DNA from: Salinispora oceanensis
GTDB lineage: Bacteria > Actinomycetota > Actinomycetes > Mycobacteriales > Micromonosporaceae
Assembly: GCF_000383575.1 (NCBI RefSeq)
Contig: NZ_KB911579.1
Span: 5,326,337 to 5,390,336 of the forward strand
Reading direction: 5' to 3'
Length of the DNA: 64,000 bases
The translations under genes were made by a program, and so were the position numbers. Of this stretch, positions 1-8,829 are shown piece by piece (positions within the stretch are counted from its first letter, which is position 1; each line of letters begins with the position of its first letter). Below the pieces are notes generated by a model. It ran no database searches. It was given only the letters and a program-made list of their open reading frames with translations, and had not been told where the DNA came from.

Positions 1-192
1 GGTGGATCGACCGAAACAACGACAGTCGTAGGAGACGGTGAAGAACTCGTCTCCGATCGCCCGCATCAGGGGAAACCACATCTGCGAGTGCGCGATACCG
101 GAGTGCACTAGGAGGGCGGCGGGCCGAGTCGGGTCGCCGCCGCTGCTGGTGAAGAGCGAACCACCAGGAACGGTCACATGACGAGATTCCAT
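1..192 (-). CDS. Alpha/beta hydrolase, N-terminal part (runs off left edge)
   Basis: The reading frame starts at an ATG at 190-192 and stays open for 64 residues to the window edge, so only the N-terminus is seen. The visible part follows the alpha/beta hydrolase pattern: a first strand ending in LLVHSGIAHSQMW (oxyanion-hole region, HSG in place of HG), then a strand and turn ending in DCRCFGRS. The catalytic serine, aspartate and histidine would lie outside the window. The substrate cannot be told. A decayed reading frame ends 10 bases upstream on the same strand. Confidence 0.6.
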   Translation of the reverse strand, partial: MESRHVTVPGGSLFTSSGGDPTRPAALLVHSGIAHSQMWFPLMRAIGDEFFTVSYDCRCFGRST

Positions 193-897
193 CAGGAAAG
201 ATCAGCCCTTCATCGATTCTTCGTGGCGTGCTGAGACAAACTCGGCGAGCTCACGGATACACCTGCGCAGGAACGGGTGGTCGCCCTTCCAGAGCCGGGA
301 CTCTACAATCGGCCCCTGATCGAAGCAACGCGATATAACTACGCTCGCCGCCTGCCGACCCGCCTACCGCGCTGAGGTCGATGCCGACCGCATGACCCTC
401 GCCAATCACGACGTCATCCATGGTTCCCAGGCTGCCGGTGGACGAGGACAGTTCCAATCCCTCCGTATCATGACCTGACCGTGTCGTACGCATCGGTCAG
501 CCATGCGTCGCGCACAACTGATGCGCCTGGTGGCACCGGGCGGGTACAGCCGCATGCCCTCCAGCACCGTGGCCCGGATGATCAGCTCCACGTCCTCACC
601 CGCGACCACAACCGGACCGCTGCATCAGGTCATGCCGGTCCACCGTGCGTCCGTCCAGGCCGGCGCGTTCGATGGCCCGCTCCGCCCCGGCCTTGATCAG
701 CTCGGCGAGGCCGGCGGGGGCGCGGCCCAGTTGAACAGCGGGACAACTGGGTTGCCTAACTGGTGTCCGAATCTGACAATGTCCTTCGTGATCTACTGTG
801 GAAAATTTTCGAGATCGCATACGGCGGTGATCTCTTCATGCTCGCCTCAAGCTGACAGCGGAGCCGACGAGCGCATCGCGGGCCTGGTTGTCCTGCA
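193..897. other. Intergenic region with decayed coding fragments
   Basis: No intact gene is visible in these 705 bases. On the minus strand one frame (about 202-363, stop at 202-204) reads as a plausible protein C-terminus ending in RELAEFVSARHEESMKG but has no start. Another minus frame near 530-600 reads VLEGMRLYPPG, which resembles the ExxR-RLYPP segment of cytochromes P450 but is too short to trust. The pieces lie in different frames, so this looks like the remains of one or more genes. The promoter of the MFS gene at 898 should lie in the right end. Confidence 0.3.
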
Positions 898-2085
898 GTG
901 CTGAGAAAGTCGCCCGGTGGGCGGAGGCCCACCGCGCGGATTCGTCAGCTCGCCGTCCTAACCGGTACACACATCGTCAACGACTTCTACCAAGGGGCGA
1001 CGAGCGCGATCATCGCGCTGCTCGCGGTACGCCACGGCTACAGCTACGTCGGGGTGACCGGGCTCCTGCTGGCGGTCACCGCGTCGTCTTCGATCGTGCA
1101 GCCCATCCTGGGGCTTCTCGCGGACCGCCATCGGACACCGTGGATGATGTCCGCTGGTGTACTGACCTCCGGTGTGGGATGTGCCCTGCTCGGCATCACG
1201 GAGGGTTACTGGCTGTCGTGTGCCGCCGCCGTCGTCGCCGGTCTCGGCATCGCCGCCTACCACCCGGAAAGCGCGCGGGCCGTCCGGGAGGTGGGGGGCG
1301 GCTCCGCGACGGCGATGAGTTGGTTCGCCCTTGGCGGCAATGTCGGCTACACGCTCGGCCCTGTCGCGGCCTCGCCATTTCTCCTCTGGCTCGGTCTCGG
1401 CGCGAGCCCCTGGCTGGTCATACCAGCGGTCCTGGCGGCGATCGCGGGCGGCCTGGCGATGCGTCGTCGATCGGAGTGGGCGGACCGTGAGCGGGCCCGG
1501 TCCAACGCGGCGTCCGCCCGGGACAACTGGCGCGCCTTCGGCTGGTTGACGTTGTCGATCTCGGCACGCTCCGCGGTGATCGTCGGAGTCGCCTCGTTCC
1601 TCCCGCTGCTATTCATCCGGGAGTTCGGGGTCACCCAGCAGATGGGCAGCAACTCGCTCGCGTTGTTCTTCGCAGCGGGCCTCATCGGCACGCTCGTCGG
1701 CGGCCACGTCGCTGACCGATGGGGGGAAACCCTGCCCCTCTGGTTCGGGTACGCCGCCACCTCTACAGCCCTGGTGGTACTGGCACTGACACCGCTTCCG
1801 TGGATCGCGTGGATGGCGGTCGCCATACTCGGTGTCGGTAGCTACCTGCCCTTCGGGGTGAACGTCACACTCGGCCAGCGCTACCTACCGGGGCGGGCAG
1901 CCACCGCCTCCGGCGTCACACTCGGACTCGCGGTGTCCGTGGGAGGCTTTCTCGCCCCGGTGTTCGGGCTGATCGCCGACGGTGCGGGCCTCCACGCGGC
2001 ACTGCTCACGTTGGCCGTCATGCCAATCATCGCGATGGTCGCGGTCCATCGTCTCCCCGCAGTGTCGAACGAAGCCGAAAAATAG
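898..2085 (+). CDS. MFS transporter, fosmidomycin-resistance (Fsr)-like
   Basis: Predicted 395-residue inner-membrane drug/proton antiporter with about 12 hydrophobic segments. The first helix carries HIVNDFYQG, close to the H-x-x-N-D-x-Y-Q-G pattern of the Fsr family, and a loop with GLLADRHRTPWM follows helix 2. The middle is a charged loop (about residues 195-215) as in other MFS proteins. Length fits the family (about 400). The start chosen is GTG at 898, since the first helix begins about 20 residues later and no better ATG precedes it. Fsr exports the phosphonate fosmidomycin. The phosphonate-uptake operon a few kilobases away is suggestive, but the real substrate is unknown. Confidence 0.75.
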   Translation: MLRKSPGGRRPTARIRQLAVLTGTHIVNDFYQGATSAIIALLAVRHGYSYVGVTGLLLAVTASSSIVQPILGLLADRHRTPWMMSAGVLTSGVGCALLGITEGYWLSCAAAVVAGLGIAAYHPESARAVREVGGGSATAMSWFALGGNVGYTLGPVAASPFLLWLGLGASPWLVIPAVLAAIAGGLAMRRRSEWADRERARSNAASARDNWRAFGWLTLSISARSAVIVGVASFLPLLFIREFGVTQQMGSNSLALFFAAGLIGTLVGGHVADRWGETLPLWFGYAATSTALVVLALTPLPWIAWMAVAILGVGSYLPFGVNVTLGQRYLPGRAATASGVTLGLAVSVGGFLAPVFGLIADGAGLHAALLTLAVMPIIAMVAVHRLPAVSNEAEK

Positions 2086-2342
2086 CCGCCAGCACGCCCG
2101 CGACTATCCGCCGGTACGGTCGCAGGCGCGGACCACCGTGCAAACACATCAGGTCGGCAGGGGAACCAGCAGCTCCCGCTCCATGATTCCACCCAGCCGG
2201 CGCCCGGCGGGTGCTGGTGGCCCGGCCCGACTACGACGGCACGCCGGCTGCGGCGGTGGCCCGGCTGGCCTCTGGTGGTCAACCGGCCTATTGATCCAAC
2301 CGGCCTCCGCTCTGCACGCTCGGCGGTCAATGAGGATGCCGC

Positions 2343-3047
2343 TCACGCGTCCAGCACGGTGAGCCACTCGGCGGTCCGGGGGCGGTAGCCATGTCGGTCC
2401 GCGAGTCCCCGCACGATCGATGGCACATGACCGGCACCGTAGACGACCCCGACGTCGATCCGTTCCGACGACCGTGTACGCACCAGCTCGGACAGCACGG
2501 CAAGCAACCGGTCATCCCGATCGCCGCCGAACGTGCGCTCGAAATGCTCAGCGAACTCATCGTCTGCGTACCTCTCGTCCTTCGCGCTGGGCAGGTCGTT
2601 CAACTCGACCTCAGGCGAGAGCAGCCGCCGCGTGCCGCCGAAGAACTGGGTGACGGCCACGATCGGGATGGCACACCACATCAGAAGCCGGTATCGCTGC
2701 GGCATGGCCCGCCAGCCCTGGGCGAACTCCGCCGTCGTCACGTCCGGGTTGATCAGCTCGACGCCGAGCGACCGGTACGCGATGTTGTCGACCACAAGTC
2801 CGGAACGCCTGTTGGCCGGTATGACCCGGTAGGTGAGCGTGATGGCCCACGCAAGTACCGAGCGTCCGCTGACGCCTTCAACGACGAGCAGGTCACACTG
2901 CCGGAGCCGCTGCGCCACCGCCGCGTAGAACTCCGGGCTCGCCACATGAAGCATGGGGAACAGCACGAACTGCAACTGGCTGCCGGGGCGCCGAAGGCGC
3001 AGCACCGCAGAGCGGGTCCCGATGATGCTGTGCTCGATGATCTGCAT
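2343..3047 (-). CDS. TraB/PrgY-like domain protein, possibly membrane-associated
   Basis: 234-residue protein of unknown role. The pattern resembles the TraB (GumN/PrgY) superfamily: an early strand FVLFPMLHVASPEFY, the segment CDLLVVEGV, and a late VVYGAGHVPSIVRGL close to the C-terminus, where family members carry conserved His/Gly. A hydrophobic stretch near residues 120-145 (LLMWCAIPIVAVTQFF) may be a membrane segment. The ATG at 3047 was chosen over one nine codons upstream because AGGTGG sits about seven bases before it. It converges on the MFS gene. Family assignment is by motif only. Confidence 0.5.
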   Translation of the reverse strand: MQIIEHSIIGTRSAVLRLRRPGSQLQFVLFPMLHVASPEFYAAVAQRLRQCDLLVVEGVSGRSVLAWAITLTYRVIPANRRSGLVVDNIAYRSLGVELINPDVTTAEFAQGWRAMPQRYRLLMWCAIPIVAVTQFFGGTRRLLSPEVELNDLPSAKDERYADDEFAEHFERTFGGDRDDRLLAVLSELVRTRSSERIDVGVVYGAGHVPSIVRGLADRHGYRPRTAEWLTVLDA

Positions 3048-3276
3048 GCCCGCCCACCTAGCGTCTGCCGGCACTGAGCTTCACCTCACAAGGTAGGTAC
3101 GGAGCGCAAGCCGGACGCGCGCACATCGCCAGATCCGTGCGCCTGATCTTGGACGACGCGCGGCCCGACCTTCGCTAGCGCCTGAAGGTCGGACCTGCCG
3201 CAGCACCCAAGAGATGAGGGGCTCGACGAACGAACGTGGATGGTGCGGCGCCGCAAAGTCGTGGGAGCCTGGCTGG

Positions 3277-3695
3277 GTGAGCTGGGTGGCGAATCTGATG
3301 ATTCAGGCTGACATGGCGGACCACGGCAATGTGCGGTCATTGAACGACTGGCTGGAGCGCGAGGCGCCACGGAGAGCCGAAGCCAGCCGGGACGTGTACG
3401 GCAACCAGGCTCGGGGAGTCGGCACGCTACCGACTCTGACCGACCCAGAGGCAAACCACTGGGGTGGTGGGAAGAACCCGGAGTGCGAGGTCTGGGCCGC
3501 CGCCCTGAATCACGCGGACCTCGACGCGCTACTCACCCAGATTCGGGCAGTGCCCTGGCGCTACCCCAGCGGGTGCAGGTGTTCCTGATGGACCAGGAGG
3601 AGTCCTACTTCCGGCTGTACATGTACCGCGATGGCACCTGGAAGCAGTACACCCCGCCGCAACCCCCAGACCCCGATGATCAGCATGCCTGGTAG
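3277..3695 (+). pseudogene. Conserved hypothetical protein split by a one-base frameshift
   Basis: From a GTG at 3277, one frame encodes SWVANLMIQADMADHGN and continues to AVPWRYP before ending at 3588. The frame one step over continues with RVQVFLMDQEESYFRLYMYR to a stop at 3695. Together they make about 139 residues, like an actinobacterial hypothetical family I recall only from memory. The frames meet at TACCCCAGC near 3564-3571; one more C would restore a single open frame. This is either a real one-base deletion or an assembly error in a C run. Function unknown; a small acidic protein of this kind may be an immunity protein, but nothing here shows it. Confidence 0.55.
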
Positions 3696-3796
3696 TAAGC
3701 CCGCAGAGTACTGTGGTATGTGCGACGCGAAGGCAGCGCTCGTTCGGCGACAGATGAGCGCGTGGTCGCGCCAAGAGCGGTACGTCGTGTGGATCG

Positions 3797-4099
3797 ATGT
3801 GGCAAGGTTGCCGGATCTCCTCGAGTCCTCACCCGCCGTCGAGTCGCGACCAAATCGAGGCAAGACTCCTGGCGCTCCTGGGTGGAAGCCAGTCACGCGA
3901 CGAGGTCGACCGATGGGCTGCTCAGTGGGTCACCGATCCGGATGGCGGCGGTGTAGAAGACGAGGATGTCTGGTGGGCGCTGACTCAGCTGTACGGAATC
4001 GACCTGCGCCACGCTAAGGACGGCCCGCACCTGCACGACGATGAGCAGATACGACACTGGCTTCATGCCTTCCGCGCGCGCCGTCCCGGGGCGTCCTGA
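3797..4099 (+). CDS. Small conserved hypothetical protein
   Basis: About 100 residues, acidic, predicted mainly helical. The recognisable part begins around residue 17 (SRDQIEARLLALLGG) and runs through VDRWAAQWVTD, VWWALTQLYGIDLRHAKDG and HDDEQIRHWLHAFRARR. Similar proteins of unknown function occur in Streptomyces and relatives, from memory. The start is uncertain: the first 16 residues (SSPHPPSS region) look untypical, so the N-terminus may be altered. It follows the frameshifted hypothetical gene on the same strand and converges on the phosphonate operon. Confidence 0.5.
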   Translation: MWQGCRISSSPHPPSSRDQIEARLLALLGGSQSRDEVDRWAAQWVTDPDGGGVEDEDVWWALTQLYGIDLRHAKDGPHLHDDEQIRHWLHAFRARRPGAS

Positions 4100-4232
4100 C
4101 CACGGACACGCCCGGCATGCGGCGTGCACCGCCGGATAAGGTCGTCGCCGAGTAGGCGGTGCCGCCGGACGATGCTGAGGTAGGTGTTCCTGAGCTGTTA
4201 GACCGAGCGGTCACGATGGTTCCCGCGGACGA

Positions 4233-5045
4233 TCACGGTGAGACACCGGTGGTCGTCCGGCCGCGGGATACTCGGCCGAGAATCAGCAACGCCACCAGGG
4301 TCGCGCCGAGCAGGATCAGCGTGGCCGCCGCTGCGTCGAACGTCCGACCCCGGTCTGTCAATGTAAAAACGGTGACCGGCAACGTCCGCCAATCCGGCGG
4401 ATACACCATGATCGTGGCACCGACCTCGCCCATCGACAACGCGACCGCGAGTGCGGCGGCCGCCGACATTGCCGGCAGCAGCATCGGCAGGCGGACCCGC
4501 CAAAGCACCAGCGCGGGCCGCGCCCCCAGCGACGCGGCCACCTGGGCGTACGAGTCGTCGATGCGGGCCAGCGCGCTGGACACGGTGGCGTAGGAAAAGG
4601 ACAGGACGAGAACCAGGTGGGCGATCAACACGATCCAGCGCGTGCCGTTGAGCAGCAGCGGCGGTCGACTGTACGCGACCAGGAGCCCGAGCCCAACCAC
4701 CACCGATGGAATGGCAACCGGTAGGTGCAGGAGCCCGTCGGCGCCTTTACGCAGCCAGCGGGGTGCCGCGGCGAGCGCGAGCGCCGCCCAGGTGCCGACG
4801 GCCACTGCGGCCAGCCCGGCGACAGCCGCGGTCTGCAGGCTGACGAGGAGGCTGCCCTGGTTCTCGCCGGTCAGGGCGGAACCCAGGTGGGCGACGGTAA
4901 AGCCGCCGGGCAGGACATCGTTCCACTCCGTAGCCAGTGCGGCAGCCACCAACACCGCCAGCGGTGCTGCCACGATCACCAGGAAGACGGCGGCGAACAG
5001 CGCCCAGATGGGCCAGCGGGCGCTACGGGACCAGATCAGCACCAC
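4233..5045 (-). CDS. phnV: ABC transporter permease for 2-aminoethylphosphonate (PhnV-like)
   Basis: 270-residue membrane permease with six hydrophobic segments. The cytoplasmic coupling loop AASLGARPALVLWRVRLPML matches the EAA motif of binding-protein-dependent permeases. It pairs with the permease just upstream to form the channel of the PhnSTUV importer. The start is the GTG at 5045 (another GTG follows at 5042), which overlaps the end of the upstream permease by 23 bases; the longer open frame beyond it overlaps phnU out of frame and is not coding. Last gene of the operon. Assignment to PhnV rests on gene order and the strong PhnS match nearby. Confidence 0.8.
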   Translation of the reverse strand: MVLIWSRSARWPIWALFAAVFLVIVAAPLAVLVAAALATEWNDVLPGGFTVAHLGSALTGENQGSLLVSLQTAAVAGLAAVAVGTWAALALAAAPRWLRKGADGLLHLPVAIPSVVVGLGLLVAYSRPPLLLNGTRWIVLIAHLVLVLSFSYATVSSALARIDDSYAQVAASLGARPALVLWRVRLPMLLPAMSAAAALAVALSMGEVGATIMVYPPDWRTLPVTVFTLTDRGRTFDAAAATLILLGATLVALLILGRVSRGRTTTGVSP

Positions 5046-5871
5046 GGGCTCCCTTACGTCTGAAGATGCGGCGGTAGAGCAGGTAGAGCAGGGCGGACAG
5101 GGCGACCTCGACGACGGCAACCACGCAGGCGCTCGGATAGTCGAACGTGACCACGCCCTTGGAGTGCACCAACATCGGCAACGTGATGACGTCCTTGGCG
5201 CCGATGAAGAGCACGATGCCAAACTCGTTGAGGGTCAACAGCAGGGTCAGCGCACCACCGGCGGCAACCGCCGGGGCTATCTCCGGCAGCACGACGCGGC
5301 GCAGGACCTGGCCTGGCCGAGCACCGAGGGAGGCGGCGACCGCGAGGCGTTCCGCCGGCAGGTGGGTGAGGGCGGCGAGGGCCGGCCGCATCACGAACGG
5401 CGTGTAGAAGGTGATCTCCGCGAGGATGACGCACCACCGTGAGTAGAGGAAGTCGCCGAGTTGAAGCACACCGGCGGCACCGTAGAGAAACGTGAAACTG
5501 AGCGCGATCAAGAAGGAGGGGAAAGCGAGTAGGGTGTCGACCGCCCGGGCAGCGGCACCGGAACCAGGGAACGGGACCAGCGCCAGTACCACAGCGAAGA
5601 AGGTGCCGAGCATGATGCAACCAGCGGTAGCGGCGCCCGCGATAAGCACGGTGTTGCCGATCGCCCGGTGAAACTCACCTGCGGCCAGCACGGAGCGCCA
5701 TGTCTCCAATGTTCTTACACCGTCCTCGTTGGTCACGGACTGGACGCCGACGAGCACGAGCGGGTAGATCAGGAAACCGGCGAGCACCACCAGCGGGGGA
5801 AGCGCCCAGAGCAGCGGCGAGACCCGGGTGGCGCGAGCGGGCCTTTCAACGGCGAGGGCCGCGGTGGTCAC
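5023..5871 (-). CDS. phnU: ABC transporter permease for 2-aminoethylphosphonate (PhnU-like)
   Basis: 282-residue inner-membrane permease. The first helix is in LLWALPPLVVLAGFLIYPLV, and the EAA loop reads VAASLGARPGQVLRRVVLPE. The start is GTG at 5871, whose bases overlap the TGA stop of phnT (GTGA), a sign of translational coupling; upstream codons of the open frame lie inside phnT. It forms the heterodimeric channel with phnV. The substrate is inferred from the PhnS-like binding protein in the same operon. Confidence 0.8.
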   Translation of the reverse strand: MTTAALAVERPARATRVSPLLWALPPLVVLAGFLIYPLVLVGVQSVTNEDGVRTLETWRSVLAAGEFHRAIGNTVLIAGAATAGCIMLGTFFAVVLALVPFPGSGAAARAVDTLLAFPSFLIALSFTFLYGAAGVLQLGDFLYSRWCVILAEITFYTPFVMRPALAALTHLPAERLAVAASLGARPGQVLRRVVLPEIAPAVAAGGALTLLLTLNEFGIVLFIGAKDVITLPMLVHSKGVVTFDYPSACVVAVVEVALSALLYLLYRRIFRRKGARGADLVP

Positions 5872-7004
5872 GCCACACCTGCCAAATTCTGCGGAAAGCT
5901 CTCGCCGGCGTCTCCGGCGGTTGACGCGGCACCCGCCCTGGCTACCACTGCGGCACCATGCTCCGGCAACCGAACCCGTACCGGGGAGCCGACCCGCGGT
6001 AGCCCGTCGACGCTGGGCACATCGGCATGCACGCTGACTCCGCCCGGCTCGTCGAGCCCGGCGATAAGACAGGTCAAGCGATAGTTCGCACCCCGCCACT
6101 GCAGGCCGGTGAGGACAGCTGCCAGGCCAGACCCATCACGACGTACCCCGATAGTGTGTGGCCTTACCGCAAGCCGCACGTGGGCACCGGGAACGAGCGG
6201 TCCAGGCGCCATAGCGTTGACGGTGACCGCGCCCACGTCGACCGTGCCGTTGGCATCGCGAACCGTGGCTGGCAAGAGGTTAGCCCCGCCCAGGAAGGCA
6301 GCCGTGAACTCGCTGGGTGGCTGTCGGTAGAGGCCCTGGGCGGTATCCAGATCGAGTAGCTCGGCGTCGCGCATGACGGCGATCCGGTGTGCCAGAGTGA
6401 GCGCCTCGGTCTGATCGTGGGTGACATAGAGGATCGCGATGTCCGGGAGTTCGTCCCGAAGCTGACGCAGCTCGTCGAGCATGTCAGCGCGCAGCTGCGC
6501 GTCGAGGGCGGAGAGCGGTTCGTCGAGCAGTAGCACCGGCGGCCGGATCGCCAACGCGCGGGCGATCGCCACCCGCTGCTGCTGTCCGCCGGAAAGCTCT
6601 CGCGGGTAGCGGCGGCCATAGCGCTCCATACCGACGAGCTCCAGCATCTCCTCGACCCGTCGGGCTGACTCAGCGCGCCGCATCCGCCGAGCACGCAAGC
6701 CGAACCCGATGTTGTCGGCGACGGTGAGGTGCGGAAAGAGGGCATACTGCTGCACCACGACGCCGAGGCCACGCTTGTGTGGTGGCACCCCGGTGACGTC
6801 TTGGCCGGCGAGCAGGACCCGACCGGAGGTCGGCCGGACGAATCCGGCCAGCGCTTTCAGGGCGGTTGACTTGCCCGACCCGGAGGGGCCGAGCAAGGCC
6901 ACCGTCTCGCCGGTGGCTACGTCGAGCGAGAAATCCCGCAGCGCCGTGACCTGCCCGTAGCGGACGCTGACGCGGTCAAACTGGACCGCCGACGACTCGG
7001 TCAT
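5868..7004 (-). CDS. phnT: ABC transporter ATPase for 2-aminoethylphosphonate (PhnT-like)
   Basis: 378-residue ATPase. Visible motifs: Walker A GPSGSGKST, Q-loop VVQQYALFPHL, signature LSGGQQQRVAIARAL, Walker B VLLLDEPLSALD and switch histidine in VTHDQTEAL. The C-terminal ~120 residues fit a TOBE-type regulatory domain, as in polyamine, iron and phosphonate importers. The ATG at 7004 was chosen because AAGGAGG lies eight bases upstream; upstream codons lack support. It energises the PhnU/PhnV channel. The 80-base gap to phnS is the largest in the operon. Confidence 0.87.
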   Translation of the reverse strand: MTESSAVQFDRVSVRYGQVTALRDFSLDVATGETVALLGPSGSGKSTALKALAGFVRPTSGRVLLAGQDVTGVPPHKRGLGVVVQQYALFPHLTVADNIGFGLRARRMRRAESARRVEEMLELVGMERYGRRYPRELSGGQQQRVAIARALAIRPPVLLLDEPLSALDAQLRADMLDELRQLRDELPDIAILYVTHDQTEALTLAHRIAVMRDAELLDLDTAQGLYRQPPSEFTAAFLGGANLLPATVRDANGTVDVGAVTVNAMAPGPLVPGAHVRLAVRPHTIGVRRDGSGLAAVLTGLQWRGANYRLTCLIAGLDEPGGVSVHADVPSVDGLPRVGSPVRVRLPEHGAAVVARAGAASTAGDAGESFPQNLAGVA

Positions 7005-7084
7005 ACCGTGTTCCTCCTTGGATCCGCGTTCTCCGGCCCGCACTGGCGAGGACCGGAGACAGCGGCGGGACTGGGTGCGGTCGG

Positions 7085-8122
7085 TCAGGCCAGACCGAGG
7101 GCCGTGTTGTAGGCAGCGATGTCCGCGTCCATTTCCGTCAGGATCTTGGCCCAGTCGGCTGGCCAGATCTCCACGCCCTGCAGCACCTGCTCGACCTGCT
7201 GGAATTGGGCGTCGGTGGGCTTGACATCGGCGCGCACCGGAACCCCGTACGCCTGCTGGGACACCTGCTCCTGGGCGGACGCGGAGAGCAGGAAGTCGGC
7301 CAGCTCTCGGCCAGCATCGGCGTGTGGGGCATCGGCCGCTAGGCCCATGGTGTAGGGGATGGACAAGGTAGAGGCTTTGCCGTCCGGACCGGTCGGAAAG
7401 AAGATCTCGAAGTTGGACCTGTCGTTGTTGATCGACGCGAGATTCATCTGGACGTCACCGTTGGCCACGTAGATCTCGCCCTTGCTGACTTTGGGCTGCA
7501 ACTTGCCCGTAGACGACGACGGCCCGACGTTGTTGTCCTCGAGCTTCGCCAGGAACTCCAGGGCCTTGTCCTTACCGAGGAGGTGCTGCAGGTGCAGCAG
7601 CACGGCGGTACCGTCGCCGGCCTGGCCGGGCGTCGAGTACTGCAACTTTTGGGCGAAGGTGGGGCTGAGTAGCTCGTCGAACGTCTTCGGGGCGGCGTCA
7701 AGCTTGTCCGGGTTGTAAATGAAGCAAAGGTAGTTGTTTACCAACGGCACGTAGGTGTCGGTCACGCCGGTCACCTGGTCGGCGCCGGCCGGCGTGTAGG
7801 GCTGCAGCAGACCGTCGGCGTCGGCCTTCTGGATGTACGGCGGCAGCGTGACGACGAGGTCCGCCTGGACGTTCGCCTTCTCCTTCTGCAGCCGGGAGAC
7901 GACCTCACCGGAACCGGCCTCGATCATCTGCACCGTGATGCCGGTCTGCTTTTCGAACTCGACGAACTGCTTGCTGTACCAGTCGCCGAGGCCATCAGCG
8001 GAGTAGACGGTTACGGTGGTGTCACTGTCGGCCCCACCGGAGTCGGAGGTGCCTGATCCACATGCGGCGAGGGCGAGTGAGGCCGCCGCGGCGGTAGCGA
8101 GGGCTAGCGGGAGGCGTCGCAT
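7085..8122 (-). CDS. phnS: 2-aminoethylphosphonate ABC transporter binding lipoprotein (PhnS)
   Basis: About 345 residues. The N-terminus has a lipoprotein signal with lipobox LALAACGS, so the mature protein is anchored outside the membrane. The body closely follows enteric PhnS as I recall it: DGLGDWYSKQF, ADLVVTLPPYIQKA, LQYSTPGQAGDGTAVLLHLQ, NNVGPSSSTGKLQPKVSKG and VANGDVQMNLASI. The ATG at 8122 is preferred over that at 8128 because GAGGAG sits eight bases before it but only two before the upstream ATG. It follows the HAD gene without a gap. It captures 2-aminoethylphosphonate or a close analogue for PhnTUV. Confidence 0.88.
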   Translation of the reverse strand: MRRLPLALATAAAASLALAACGSGTSDSGGADSDTTVTVYSADGLGDWYSKQFVEFEKQTGITVQMIEAGSGEVVSRLQKEKANVQADLVVTLPPYIQKADADGLLQPYTPAGADQVTGVTDTYVPLVNNYLCFIYNPDKLDAAPKTFDELLSPTFAQKLQYSTPGQAGDGTAVLLHLQHLLGKDKALEFLAKLEDNNVGPSSSTGKLQPKVSKGEIYVANGDVQMNLASINNDRSNFEIFFPTGPDGKASTLSIPYTMGLAADAPHADAGRELADFLLSASAQEQVSQQAYGVPVRADVKPTDAQFQQVEQVLQGVEIWPADWAKILTEMDADIAAYNTALGLA

Positions 8123-8127
8123 GGCCA

Positions 8128-8829
8128 TTACTCCTCAGGGGTGTCGGTGGGAAGAAGCAGGGTCTCGAGATCGCCGACGGAGTGGAGAACGTGGGTAGCC
8201 CCGGCAGCACGCAGTGTGGCGGTATCGTGCGCGCCGGTGCGTACTCCGGCGACGATGGCGGCACCGGCGCGACGGCCGGCGAGCACGTCCGAGGCGGTGT
8301 CACCGACGGTGGCAACCTGCCGGACGTCATCGACCCCCAGCCGCAACAGAGCGGTGAGTACCAGGTCGGGATAGGGACGCCCGCGGCCGGCCTCGGCCGG
8401 CACCAGGGTCAGATCAGTTAGGTCCTGCCAGCCCAGGGCGGAGAGGATGCGGTCGGCGGTAGCCCGGGAGAAGCCGGTGGTGAGCGCGGTACGCACCCCA
8501 GCAGCACGGAGCTTGGTGATCAATTGCTCGGCCCCGGCGATCGGTGCGCAGAGCCCGGCGTCCACGAGTAGCTCGTATGCCCGCTCAAACGCACCATTGA
8601 GACTCCGGGCCGCCGCCTCATCGCCCCCGCTGAGATGCCGGAATACAGTGATTTTTGATTCACCCATGGTGTCGCGCACGTAGCGCAACGCAGTGTCCCG
8701 GCCGATGGCGATCGAGTCGACCTCATCCAGTGCACGAGTGAATGCCTGCTCGACGAGGCCGTCGTCGGCGACCGTGGTGCCGGCCATGTCGAAACAGACG
8801 AGTCGCGTCGTACCCACCAGGGCGCTCAC
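8128..8829 (-). CDS. Phosphonatase-like HAD hydrolase (PhnX-related)
   Basis: 233-residue cytosolic HAD hydrolase. Motif I is VCFDMAGTTV with nucleophile Asp14. The segment MGESK (Lys59) sits where phosphonoacetaldehyde hydrolase has its Schiff-base lysine (MGxxK). Motif II is LTTGFS, and later motifs include GRGRPYPDLV and ATVGDTASDVLAGRRAGA. It fits the phosphonatase-like clade TIGR03351 better than true PhnX. Expected job: C-P bond hydrolysis of an aldehyde made by the neighbouring oxidase. The start is GTG at 8829, overlapping the TGA of the FAD gene (GTGA). Confidence 0.8.
   Translation of the reverse strand: MSALVGTTRLVCFDMAGTTVADDGLVEQAFTRALDEVDSIAIGRDTALRYVRDTMGESKITVFRHLSGGDEAAARSLNGAFERAYELLVDAGLCAPIAGAEQLITKLRAAGVRTALTTGFSRATADRILSALGWQDLTDLTLVPAEAGRGRPYPDLVLTALLRLGVDDVRQVATVGDTASDVLAGRRAGAAIVAGVRTGAHDTATLRAAGATHVLHSVGDLETLLLPTDTPEE

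Noticed and set aside
530..600. Cytochrome P450 K-helix (EGMRLYPPG)
   Set aside because: Only about ten residues match and no haem-binding loop follows; the likeness may be chance.
2193..2217. Terminator between the MFS and TraB-like genes
   Set aside because: CCAGC/GCTGG arms with a GC-rich interior can fold, but the stem is short and broken, and similar structures occur by chance in such GC-rich DNA.
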